From contig NZ_AZFA01000007.1 of NCBI RefSeq assembly GCF_001434295.1, positions 1 through 64,000 of the forward strand: a stretch of DNA of 64,000 bases, read 5' to 3'. Every line of letters starts with the position of its first letter. Position 1 is the stretch's first letter. This document shows positions 56,992 through 64,000 of this stretch, piece by piece. Source of the stretch: Companilactobacillus versmoldensis DSM 14857 = KCTC 3814 (lineage in GTDB: Bacteria; Bacillota; Bacilli; Lactobacillales; Lactobacillaceae). The position numbers were made by a program, and so were the translations under genes. Below the pieces are notes generated by a model. That model worked only from the letters and a program-made list of their open reading frames with translations. It was not told the DNA's origin and did no database searches.

Positions 56992-57821
56992 TATTTGTTA
57001 TCGTCTAAAGTTGTATCCTCATCAAACTTGATGATCATTTTGGCTACTTCTTCTGGTTTTTCTAACATTGCGGCGTGGCCGACTCCTTTAATGTCTTCTA
57101 TTTTGACGTCTGGGACTCTGCCTAAGCTGGCTTTGGCGTCTTTGACACCATTCTCACCTAGGATCTGGTCTTCGTCCGCAAACAGCAAATATGCTGGTTT
57201 TGGAATGGCTCTTAGTCGTTTGTTCAATGGTTTCTTGTCTAAGTATTCTGGCGCAATCTTTTGCAATTGTTTGGCCGTTTTACGCTCAACTTGCTTAGAT
57301 GCTTCTTGAACCACTTTGGGATTCTTCAATTTTGATGTATCAAACTTTTTGGCAAAATATAGTTTTGTTTTCACTTGTGAACTTGTCACCATGCCACTCA
57401 AGACAGAGTTCAAGGTGTTAACGTGTGCATATTTTTCATTTGCTGGAGTATTTAATAGGACAATCTTGCTAACAGCAATGTCGTGCATTTCTGTCATGGT
57501 TGTAACTACTAATCCACCAATACCATAGCCAAATAATATGACTGGTTTGACGACTTTCAGTTTTCCTAAAGCTTCCCAAACTGCCCAAGCTTCAGTATCC
57601 ATCTGATAGCTCTCATCTTTTGCTGGAGCGGATTTCCCGTGTCCCAACAAGTCGACGGCTACGATTGAATATTTTTTCTCCAGATATGGTGTGATGTCAT
57701 CAAAATAATCCAATGATGCGTCAATACCATGCACTAGGACGATGATATCTTTATCGCTCGTCAAATCTCCAGTAACTTTAACATTTACTTCACCATTTGA
57801 CGTAATAAATTTCTGTTCCAA
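56991..57821 (-). CDS. Alpha/beta hydrolase with substituted nucleophile
   Basis: 276 residues from a TTG start with AGAGGA 7 bp upstream. HGIDASLDYF (oxyanion side), DLLGHGKSAP, Asp216 in LLFADEDQI and His249 in GVGHAAMLEKPEEVA complete an alpha/beta-hydrolase frame. The nucleophile elbow reads GYGIGG (98-103): Gly100 stands where Ser is expected in GxSxG. AGT-to-GGT is a one-base change. Either a non-catalytic family member or an inactive allele. Not linked in function to the CRISPR locus that precedes it. Confidence 0.85.
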   Translation of the reverse strand: MEQKFITSNGEVNVKVTGDLTSDKDIIVLVHGIDASLDYFDDITPYLEKKYSIVAVDLLGHGKSAPAKDESYQMDTEAWAVWEALGKLKVVKPVILFGYGIGGLVVTTMTEMHDIAVSKIVLLNTPANEKYAHVNTLNSVLSGMVTSSQVKTKLYFAKKFDTSKLKNPKVVQEASKQVERKTAKQLQKIAPEYLDKKPLNKRLRAIPKPAYLLFADEDQILGENGVKDAKASLGRVPDVKIEDIKGVGHAAMLEKPEEVAKMIIKFDEDTTLDDNK

Positions 57822-58021
57822 ATTATTGTCCTCTTTTACGATCCAGTCTATATTTCTATATATTTAATTCTAGTATATTTGTGTGAATTTCTAAACGATT
57901 TCGTACAAATATCATCAGTTTAATAATTTTTTCATAATTCGTCAAAGAAAATATTCATATTGACCGCCAACTAGAGAACCGATACCATATTAGGGTTGGA
58001 AAAAATTCAAGTAGGTCAATC

Positions 58022-59395
58022 ATGAAAGAAAAATTATTTAAGAAAACTGATTATCAAAAAACTTTAGCGAATGATTCACACTTCATTCCTAGTTTAACAA
58101 AAAACAATTTAATTGCGATGGGAATTGGCTCGATAATTGGAACGGGTATTTTTATCCTGCCCGGAATCGTTGCTTATTCAACGTCTGGCCCCGCTATTAC
58201 TTTATCATTCGTCCTGGCCGCAATCGTCTGTATCCTGGCTGCGATGTGCTTTGCGGAATTATCCTCAACCTTCCCAGTTGCTGGTAGTACCTTCTCTTAC
58301 GGAAGTATCGTTTTCGGTCAATTCCCTGGCTGGATCGTTGGTTGGGCAACGGTCTTGGAGTATGTTTTGGGAGTCTCAGCGGTATCAACTGGTTTCTCAG
58401 CTTACTTCGTCAGTCTTTTTAAAGGTTTCGGAATCACCATCCCCAAAGCCTTAGCTGGGCCATTTGACCCCGCACATGGGACTTTTATCAATCTGCCAGC
58501 AGTCATCGTTTTAGCTTTGATCTATATCTTATTGCGCCGCGGAGTTCAATCGTCGGCTCATATGAATACCATCATGGTCTTCATCAAACTGGCTGTCATC
58601 ATTGCCTTTATCGTCATCGGGCTTTTCTTCGTTAAATCAAAGAATTATCATCCCTACTTCCCGAAAGGTGGTAGTGGTGTCATCAAAGGTGCAGCGTTAG
58701 TCTTCTTTGCCTATTTGGGCTTTGATATCATCCCCGCCTCAGCACCTGAGGTCAAGAATCCCCAGGAAAATATTCCGGCCGGGATCATGATTTCGCTTGC
58801 TATCTGTGCCGGGCTCTATTTAATTATGTCAGCTGTTTTGACTGGTATGCTCAATTACAAAATGCTGAATGTTTCTGATCCAGTCGTCTTTGCACTCAAT
58901 AAAGTGGGCTTAGGCAAGATCACCTTTCTCATTAGTATCGGGGCTTTGGCTGGTATGTTCACGATGATGCTCAATACGACTTATGGTGGTTCGCGTTTGG
59001 TCTATGCCCTGGGGCGTGACAAGTTGATACCTGGGCATTTTGGCGTAATCGACCAACAGTCGAAAATGCCGCTTTCTTCTTTAAATGCTATTTCTCTGCT
59101 ATCGATCGTTTTAGGTGGTCTAGTTTCTTTGAAAGAATTGACTAGTTTGGTCAATATTGGAACGTTATTGTCATTCACTTTCGTTTCACTGGGTGTTATC
59201 AAGTTGCATCATATGAAGGATGCACCTACTAGTAGCTATCACGTGCCCTTTTATCCATGGTTCCCAATTTTATCGACCATTTTTTGCGTTCTTTTAATGA
59301 CTCAAGTTGGAGTCAACGCTTGGATAGCTTCGCTATTCTGGTTTGCTCTAGGGATAATAATTTATTTTGCGTATGGATACCGCAAAGCAAATTAG
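58022..59395 (+). CDS. APC-family amino acid permease
   Basis: 457 residues with 12 expected helices. GIGSIIGTGIFILPG is the APC helix-1 signature; FAYLGFDIIPASAPEVKNPQENIP is the helix-6 signature (in parts). Closest in layout to cationic/branched amino-acid transporters of the YfnA/CAT type. ATG with weak ribosome site AAGTAGGTC. Monocistronic. Confidence 0.92.
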   Translation: MKEKLFKKTDYQKTLANDSHFIPSLTKNNLIAMGIGSIIGTGIFILPGIVAYSTSGPAITLSFVLAAIVCILAAMCFAELSSTFPVAGSTFSYGSIVFGQFPGWIVGWATVLEYVLGVSAVSTGFSAYFVSLFKGFGITIPKALAGPFDPAHGTFINLPAVIVLALIYILLRRGVQSSAHMNTIMVFIKLAVIIAFIVIGLFFVKSKNYHPYFPKGGSGVIKGAALVFFAYLGFDIIPASAPEVKNPQENIPAGIMISLAICAGLYLIMSAVLTGMLNYKMLNVSDPVVFALNKVGLGKITFLISIGALAGMFTMMLNTTYGGSRLVYALGRDKLIPGHFGVIDQQSKMPLSSLNAISLLSIVLGGLVSLKELTSLVNIGTLLSFTFVSLGVIKLHHMKDAPTSSYHVPFYPWFPILSTIFCVLLMTQVGVNAWIASLFWFALGIIIYFAYGYRKAN

Positions 59396-59414
59396 AGCAT
59401 TATTTAAGTCAAAT

Positions 59415-59494
59415 GTTTGTAATATTTTTTTAAGTTCCAGTTAATCTTTCTTCGATAATATGTCTCATATGCATACGAGATATGCAACAAGGAG
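59415..59494 (+). promoter_or_regulatory. Conserved upstream element of the first small secreted-protein gene
   Basis: TTTGTAATATTTTTTTAAG (from 59415), TTAAtcTT, GATAATATGTCTCATATG, GAGATATGCAACAAGGAGG. Aligns over about 80 bp with 60045-60123. CATATG and GAGATATGC form a dyad before the ribosome site. Confidence 0.6.
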
Positions 59495-59503
59495 GATCTA
59501 CTA

Positions 59504-59971
59504 TTGAAAAAATCTAAAACAGCATTAATTCTATCATCAGTTGCCATCTTAGGATTGGCACCAGCAGCAACCATCGCTATTGGCTCAGCTTCTACAGCCG
59601 ATGCGGCAGTTGGACAAGTAGCTCCAGCTAAAAAGGCTCCTGCCAAAGCTCAACCAAAAAAGGATCAACCTGCTAAGAATGTAAAAGCTCCTGAAACTAA
59701 AACACCTGCTAAAAAGGTAGTTACACCAGCTCCTGCTAAACAAGCTCAAAAGGCCGTAACTCCTGCTCCTGTTAAACAGGCTCAACCTACTAAGCAAGCT
59801 CAAAAAGCTGTAACTCCTGCTCCTGCTAAACAGGCTCAACCTGATAAGCAAGCTCAAAAGGCTGTAACTCCTGCTCCTGCTAAACAGGCTCAACCTGCTA
59901 AACAAGCTCAAAAGGCTGTAACTCCTGCTCCTGCTAAGAAAGCTCAACCTGCTCAACCAGCACGCAGATAA
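59504..59971 (+). CDS. Secreted Ala/Pro/Lys/Gln-repeat protein
   Basis: 155 residues from TTG 59504 with AAGGAGG. Signal peptide 1-35 (ILSSVAILGLAPAATIA, cleavage after TADAA). The mature part is low complexity and rich in Lys, Ala, Pro and Gln, without a fold. Four 18-residue repeats (KAVTPAPAKQAQPAKQAQ) cover 83-150. Mature protein is strongly basic, so it probably binds the cell wall or teichoic acids electrostatically. No anchor motif. Confidence 0.8.
   Translation: MKKSKTALILSSVAILGLAPAATIAIGSASTADAAVGQVAPAKKAPAKAQPKKDQPAKNVKAPETKTPAKKVVTPAPAKQAQKAVTPAPVKQAQPTKQAQKAVTPAPAKQAQPDKQAQKAVTPAPAKQAQPAKQAQKAVTPAPAKKAQPAQPARR
59750..59955 (+). repeat. 54-bp tandem repeats
   Basis: Four near-identical 54-bp units encoding KAVTPAPxKQAQPxKQAQ; the last is partly degenerate. 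Confidence 0.85.
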
Positions 59972-59986
59972 TTTACGTTTATCAAT

Positions 59987-60029
59987 ACCTCAAAGATCAG
60001 ATTTTAAATCCAATCTTTGAGGTATTTTT
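59987..60029 (+). terminator. Terminator
   Basis: ACCTCAAAGAT (59987-59997) pairs with ATCTTTGAGGT (60013-60023), five Ts follow. Confidence 0.9.
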
Positions 60030-60044
60030 CGTATCCACTTTTCA

Positions 60045-60123
60045 TTTGTAATATATTTTTAAGGATTGTTTAACTTTGCTTCTCTAGTATAAGAATCAGC
60101 ATATGAGATATGCATCAAGGAGG
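60045..60123 (+). promoter_or_regulatory. Conserved upstream element of the second small secreted-protein gene
   Basis: TTTGTAATATATTTTTAAG, TTAAcTTT, TATAAG as -10 and the palindrome GCATATGAGATATGC just before AAGGAGG. Homologous to the element at 59415-59494. Confidence 0.6.
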
Positions 60124-60133
60124 AACTATCACA

Positions 60134-60622
60134 ATGAAAAAAACACGTAAAACTTTATTAATATCATCGATCGTACTATTAGGCTGGTTGCCAACAGCAA
60201 CTATCGCCGCTACCTCGGCTTATGACGCTAATGCTGCCATTGTAGGTTCCAGTCAACGCAACAACAACGCTAACCGCAACAATAACAATGTTAATCAAAA
60301 CAATAAAAACAACCAACAAAACAACAACAAAGTAAACAATAACAATCAGGGTAATAACACTCCCGCCAACACCAACCAGAATACTGGTTCAGGTCTGACT
60401 AATGTTCAAGAATTACCAGCTGGCTCAGTCGTTAACTTAGCTGGCCCTTCAGGCTTTATTTATTCACTTTACTCATCATCAGGTCAAAGGGCATCTCGTG
60501 GACTAGCTGGCGACACTTCTTGGGTAACAGACAAGAGTGCCACAGACAGTTCGGGTAGTACTTATTACCGTGTATCAACTGACGAATGGGTCAAAGCAGA
60601 CACAGGCGTCACTCTAAATTAA
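60134..60622 (+). CDS. Secreted Asn-rich protein with SLAP-like C-terminus
   Basis: 162 residues from ATG 60134 (AAGGAGG). Signal peptide about 1-38 (LLISSIVLLGWLPTATIAA, cleavage at NAA). Residues 40-95 are Asn-rich low complexity. The last 70 residues (VVNLAGPSGFIYSLYSSSG to YYRVSTDEWVKADTGVTLN) resemble the SLAP domain that binds lactobacillar cell-wall polymers. Probably a cell-wall-bound exoprotein. Same upstream element and similar signal peptide as the preceding gene, so the two are paralogous in their 5' ends but not in the mature part. Confidence 0.8.
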   Translation: MKKTRKTLLISSIVLLGWLPTATIAATSAYDANAAIVGSSQRNNNANRNNNNVNQNNKNNQQNNNKVNNNNQGNNTPANTNQNTGSGLTNVQELPAGSVVNLAGPSGFIYSLYSSSGQRASRGLAGDTSWVTDKSATDSSGSTYYRVSTDEWVKADTGVTLN

Positions 60623-60646
60623 TCAAATTCAAGTGCAATTATTTAG

Positions 60647-60676
60647 CCTCTAACGAAAAAAGTTAGAGGTTTTTTT
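60647..60676 (+). terminator. Terminator
   Basis: CCTCTAAC-gaaaaaa-GTTAGAGG followed by seven Ts. Confidence 0.93.
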
Positions 60677-60797
60677 GTTGCCTGTAAACCCTTACATAAC
60701 AGTGTTTGAATGAACTTTTCAGCATTTTCGATAAATGAATCGACTTGCTTTACCATTCAGTTCTGATAACATAATTTACTGGAAAGGGAGCGATTTC

Positions 60798-60959
60798 ATG
60801 GATATTATTATTATGTTAATCATCACTATCATGTTTTTGCGGATGATTATTCGGGGAAAAATCACCAAAGCCGATTTTGCAATGTGGGCTTTGATCTGCG
60901 TGTTAGTTTTGATCTTATTCAAGATTCACGCCACAAGTACTTTACCAATTAGTCTATAG
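60798..60959 (+). CDS. 53-residue membrane peptide
   Basis: ATG 60798 with AAAGGGAG. Two hydrophobic segments (MDIIIMLIITIMFLRMII and FAMWALICVLVLILFKI) flank RGKITKAD. No known family. It is 14 bp before the DsbB-like gene, so probably an operon partner. Confidence 0.7.
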   Translation: MDIIIMLIITIMFLRMIIRGKITKADFAMWALICVLVLILFKIHATSTLPISL

Positions 60960-60973
60960 GGGGATTTAGATTT

Positions 60974-61558
60974 ATGAATACAGCTAGAAGTACCGCTGCC
61001 TCAAAACTAGGCTTTTGGGGAGCCAACTTATTTTTATTTGCATATAACTTCGTTCTAGCAGGAGGATTCTTCTTTCAATTTGTTTTGCAAGAATTCCCTT
61101 GCCCATTATGTATGATCCAAAGATATTTCATGATGCTAGCCAGCTTTGGACCACTCTACATCATACTTGCCACTAAAAATGGCACTATCAATCCACAAAA
61201 ATTCATGCGTGGTTACGGATTATCAGTCTTAGCAGCCTTCTTAGGAGCTACAGCCTCGACCAGACAGATACTATTACACATCGCACCAAATGACCCAGGC
61301 TACGGTTCAGCCGTCTTCGGGATCCACACTTACACATGGGCTTTGATCAGTTTCATCGTCGTCATAGTCTTCTGTTCATTCATGATGATCTTCTCGAAAG
61401 AACTTTGTCCACGTGGAGGCGAATATAACGTCATTTCCACTATCAATATTTGGATCTTCGCCGTCTTAGTCATCGCCAACTTGATTGCTATTTTTGCCGA
61501 AGAAGGATTCCACTTCTTATTACCATCAGATCCAACCAAATATTTACTGTTTCACTAA
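60974..61558 (+). CDS. DsbB-like disulfide bond / quinone oxidoreductase
   Basis: 194 residues, five hydrophobic segments. FPCPLCMIQRYFM carries the CxxC pair (Cys43, Cys46) at the end of helix 1, as in DsbB. The second cysteine pair in the loop after helix 3 (DsbB Cys104/Cys130) is missing: that loop (LHIAPNDPGYG) has none; Cys134 lies in a helix, Cys145 near the end of helix 4. DsbB passes electrons to quinone, which this organism can probably make. No thioredoxin-like partner is adjacent. Confidence 0.82.
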   Translation: MNTARSTAASKLGFWGANLFLFAYNFVLAGGFFFQFVLQEFPCPLCMIQRYFMMLASFGPLYIILATKNGTINPQKFMRGYGLSVLAAFLGATASTRQILLHIAPNDPGYGSAVFGIHTYTWALISFIVVIVFCSFMMIFSKELCPRGGEYNVISTINIWIFAVLVIANLIAIFAEEGFHFLLPSDPTKYLLFH

Positions 61559-61575
61559 ATGAGAAAATTTTACAA

Positions 61576-61614
61576 AAAAAATCTGCCGATTCTTCAGTGA
61601 GTCGACAGATTTTT
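61576..61614. terminator. Bidirectional terminator
   Basis: AAAAATCTG-c-CGA pairs with TCG-a-CAGATTTTT; one mismatch. Shared by the DsbB-like gene and mntH. Confidence 0.88.
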
Positions 61615-61633
61615 GCGTAATATCTTATAAGGT

Positions 61634-62947
61634 TTAGATAATCAATTGTAAATTGAGGATGGTGATGATCGAGGCTAATAAGATCCCGACCAAAGTCACC
61701 AATTTATTGTTAACGTGCTTCCCCATCAATTTTTTACTGCTGGTCAAAAAGATCATCGGGAACAATGTAAATGGCAAGGCGATACTTAAAGCAATTTGCG
61801 CATAGACAATCATATCCTCGAAATCTTGTTCACGAAAGCCGACCATAAACCCAATTATCAAAATCGGGATCAAAGTGACGAATCGTGTTAGTAACCGCCG
61901 TTCCCAAAGAGGCAGTCTGATATTCAAGTAACCTTCCATAACGATTTGTCCCGACAAGGTACTGGTGATCGATGAAATCAGACCGGTTATCAATAGTGCA
62001 AAGGCAAAGAGCCAACTCATGGCTGGATTGGCTAGGTTGCCGACGATAGCGGTATTTTTCAGGCCATCGAAGACATTTTGAAAGCTGGCTAGTGATCCAT
62101 TTTGGTGGAAGAACAAAGTCCCACCTAACACTAATAATAAGGCGTTGATCAAAAAGGCGGCGATCAAATGAACCGTCGAATCCCAGTTGGCGAAGCGCAG
62201 TGCTTCATTGACCTGAGCGGGATTATTGTGATCATAGCGACGGCTTTGAGCTAAGGACGAGTGCAAATAAATATTATGGGGCATGATAGTAGCGCCCATG
62301 ATTCCTAGACTGAGGACCAGCTTCTGATGATTTTGGAAAATATCAGCTGTCGGGACAACTCCTTGAAAAATAGCTCCAAGTGGTGGATTGGCCCGAAAAA
62401 CTTCGATTCCGAAGATGATACCGACGATTAAGATGGCCGATAAGACGACAAATTCTACTCGTCGAATCCCAAAACGGAGAAACAATAAGACAATCAGGAC
62501 ATCAAAAATAGTCAACAGGATACCATAAAGTAACGGCAGACCGAACAATAATCGTAAAGCGATGGCTGTCCCAACTACCCCTGTCAGGTCAGTCGCCATC
62601 ATAGCTACTTCATTCAAGATCCAGAGAAAATAGCGGATCGGATATGGTACTTTGACGGCGATAGCTTGAGCTAAATCTTGACGGGCGACGACACCTAATT
62701 TGATCGATAATGATTGCATGAACATTGCTACGATGATCGACATTAATAAGACTGATAATAATTGATAACGGTACTGACTTCCACCTGACAAAGATGTCAG
62801 CCAGTTGCCGGGGTCCATATAGCCAACAGCTACTAGGGCTCCAGGGCCACTATATGCTAAAAATTTCTGGACGAAAGAACTTTCGTAGACGCTTGGGACT
62901 TTAACGCTCTCGTTGATCTCGTCCAAACTTTTTTTGACATCGGACAT
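61634..62947 (-). CDS. mntH: Nramp-family divalent metal transporter (MntH)
   Basis: 437 residues, about 11 helices. DPGNWLTSL in helix 1 and IMPHNIYLHSSL in helix 6 hold the metal ligands. Transports Mn2+ (and Fe2+) with protons. Lactobacilli accumulate Mn as oxidant defence. Its ATG overlaps the hemH stop (TAATG), so metal uptake and ferrochelatase are translationally coupled. Confidence 0.94.
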   Translation of the reverse strand: MSDVKKSLDEINESVKVPSVYESSFVQKFLAYSGPGALVAVGYMDPGNWLTSLSGGSQYRYQLLSVLLMSIIVAMFMQSLSIKLGVVARQDLAQAIAVKVPYPIRYFLWILNEVAMMATDLTGVVGTAIALRLLFGLPLLYGILLTIFDVLIVLLFLRFGIRRVEFVVLSAILIVGIIFGIEVFRANPPLGAIFQGVVPTADIFQNHQKLVLSLGIMGATIMPHNIYLHSSLAQSRRYDHNNPAQVNEALRFANWDSTVHLIAAFLINALLLVLGGTLFFHQNGSLASFQNVFDGLKNTAIVGNLANPAMSWLFAFALLITGLISSITSTLSGQIVMEGYLNIRLPLWERRLLTRFVTLIPILIIGFMVGFREQDFEDMIVYAQIALSIALPFTLFPMIFLTSSKKLMGKHVNNKLVTLVGILLASIITILNLQLII

Positions 62948-63894
62948 TATGAGACCTCACTTTGAACGTTACGGACTGCTAGATCAGCCAAAAACTGACT
63001 GAATTTAGCGTCACTGTTCATTGGTGGTACAATCTTGAACTTGTCGCCACCGGTCGCTTTGAAAGTCTGATAATTTTGAACATTATCTTCTTCGATTGTT
63101 TCCAAACAATCAGCCACAAATGATGGTGTGACGATCAAAATATTTCGTTTACCTAATTGGACGGCTTGCATCAAAGCATTCTTCAAGTATGGTTTCAACC
63201 AAGGCAGTGGACCAAATTTGGATTGATAGACGGTCTTGATCTGGTCATTTGAGATCTTGAGTAATTTAGAAACTCCGGCAGTTGTCTGCTCGCATTCTTT
63301 TTGATACGGATCTCCATGTTTGACCATAGCAGTGGGAATGCTGTGATAACTGAAAAACAGTTCATCATAATCGTCGGCGTCCCACTCAGCTTGGATTTTT
63401 TCGGCTAAAATTTTTTGATAAGTCGGTTCCTGATAAAAACGTTTGATGGTGGTCAGATTTACGCCACTTTTCTCTGCTTGATCGATGATCGACTTCGTAG
63501 AACTTTGGGTATATTGCGGAAATAGTGGCAATAAAATGACGTTATCACAACCGTCAGATTGCATCTGTTGCAATGTTTCGACGATATCTGGCTGTCCATA
63601 GGTCATAGCCATTTTGACGTTCCATTTGGGTAGTAATTCTTGAACTTGATCGGTGATTATTTGCGTATAAGCAATCAACGGTGAGCCACTTTTAGTCCAG
63701 GAGTGTTTGTAAAATGTGGCCGAACGCCACGATCTCATCGGTAATATGATTCCTCTTAAGATCGGTTGCCAAACGGCCCTGGGCATTTCGATGACGTTTT
63801 GATCACTCAAAAATTCCCTTAAATAACTTTTTACATCGGCTGTCTCTGGTGATGCTGGCGAGCCTAAATTTACTAGTAACAAACCTTGTTGCAT
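62947..63894 (-). CDS. hemH: Ferrochelatase (HemH/CpfC)
   Basis: 315 residues, typical of the Gram-positive enzyme. LLVNLGSPASPET start, FSYHSIP with the metal-site His and PSFVADCLETIEE with the Glu. Inserts Fe into coproporphyrin III (or protoporphyrin). Other haem genes are absent from the window; lactobacilli usually keep only this terminal step. Supports cytochrome bd in the same window. GGGAGGG ribosome site. Confidence 0.93.
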   Translation of the reverse strand: MQQGLLLVNLGSPASPETADVKSYLREFLSDQNVIEMPRAVWQPILRGIILPMRSWRSATFYKHSWTKSGSPLIAYTQIITDQVQELLPKWNVKMAMTYGQPDIVETLQQMQSDGCDNVILLPLFPQYTQSSTKSIIDQAEKSGVNLTTIKRFYQEPTYQKILAEKIQAEWDADDYDELFFSYHSIPTAMVKHGDPYQKECEQTTAGVSKLLKISNDQIKTVYQSKFGPLPWLKPYLKNALMQAVQLGKRNILIVTPSFVADCLETIEEDNVQNYQTFKATGGDKFKIVPPMNSDAKFSQFLADLAVRNVQSEVS

Positions 63895-64000
63895 GAAGTT
63901 CCCTCCCCAGTGGTATTGTTATCATAATAGCACATCCGATAAATGAATGACGCCTTATCGCATGGTAGATATGAAAAAAAGGTTTGACCTGAATTTAGGT

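Noticed and set aside
1-64000. tRNA, rRNA, IS element or prophage
   Set aside because: No cloverleaf with CCA end, no rRNA-like stretch, no transposase, integrase or phage structural frame seen.

Overview
This is a low-GC Firmicutes chromosome segment from a lactic acid bacterium of the family Lactobacillaceae. The evidence is the rsmG-noc-parA-parB-DUF951-ychF order, PepC, an L-lactate permease, an ECF S component, LPxTG/FPQTG surface proteins and a type II-A CRISPR-Cas9 locus. Companilactobacillus is my best guess at genus, but that is inference. rsmG-noc-parA-parB normally sits near oriC; the origin itself is not visible here. I see no rRNA, tRNA, transposase or prophage.

Layout. 1-5.4 kb: chromosome segregation and housekeeping operon on the minus strand. 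5.9-8.2 kb: Ser/Thr-rich FPQTG-anchored surface protein. 8.2-14 kb: two paralogous small membrane proteins, pepC, a GatD-like glutaminase, an ECF S component, proC and a DUF975 protein. 14.1-18 kb: a 1275-residue exported protein ending in about 360 residues of continuous membrane segments. 18.5-20.2 kb: a ThiD/PdxK kinase and an interrupted membrane protein. 20.4-26.3 kb: cydABCD. 26.3-31.1 kb: a structured GC-rich element, a MerR-type regulator with membrane helices and a zinc ribbon, an ABC transporter, a frameshifted phosphoesterase and a PHP phosphatase. 31.5-34.7 kb: a decayed paralogue of the surface protein. 34.8-38 kb: polyprenyl diphosphate synthase, menA and ackA. 38-42.3 kb: an exopolysaccharide-like cluster whose first gene has two in-frame stops. 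42.3-50.3 kb: lactate permease, TetR regulator, CPA2 antiporter, NDH-2, Amt, DUF1003 and a nicotinamidase. 50.5-56.9 kb: cas9, a reverse-strand tracrRNA, cas1, cas2, csn2 and a four-repeat array. 57-64 kb: alpha/beta hydrolase, amino-acid permease, two small secreted proteins sharing a promoter-type element, a DsbB-like protein, mntH and hemH.

How the genes fit together. Quinone-tail synthesis (34.8 kb), MenA, NDH-2, cytochrome bd with its CydCD exporter, and ferrochelatase make up the core of a haem- and quinone-dependent aerobic respiratory chain. The DsbB-like protein could also feed electrons to the quinone. The lactate permease and ackA connect to fermentation.

Most unusual features: (1) at least four, probably five, TAA codons interrupt otherwise open reading frames where a CAA (Gln) codon would restore them; (2) the 1275-aa exported polytopic protein; (3) a structured three-way-junction element after cydD; (4) a shared upstream element at two secreted-protein genes, with an orphan copy 30 kb away; (5) an alpha/beta hydrolase with Gly at the nucleophile position.
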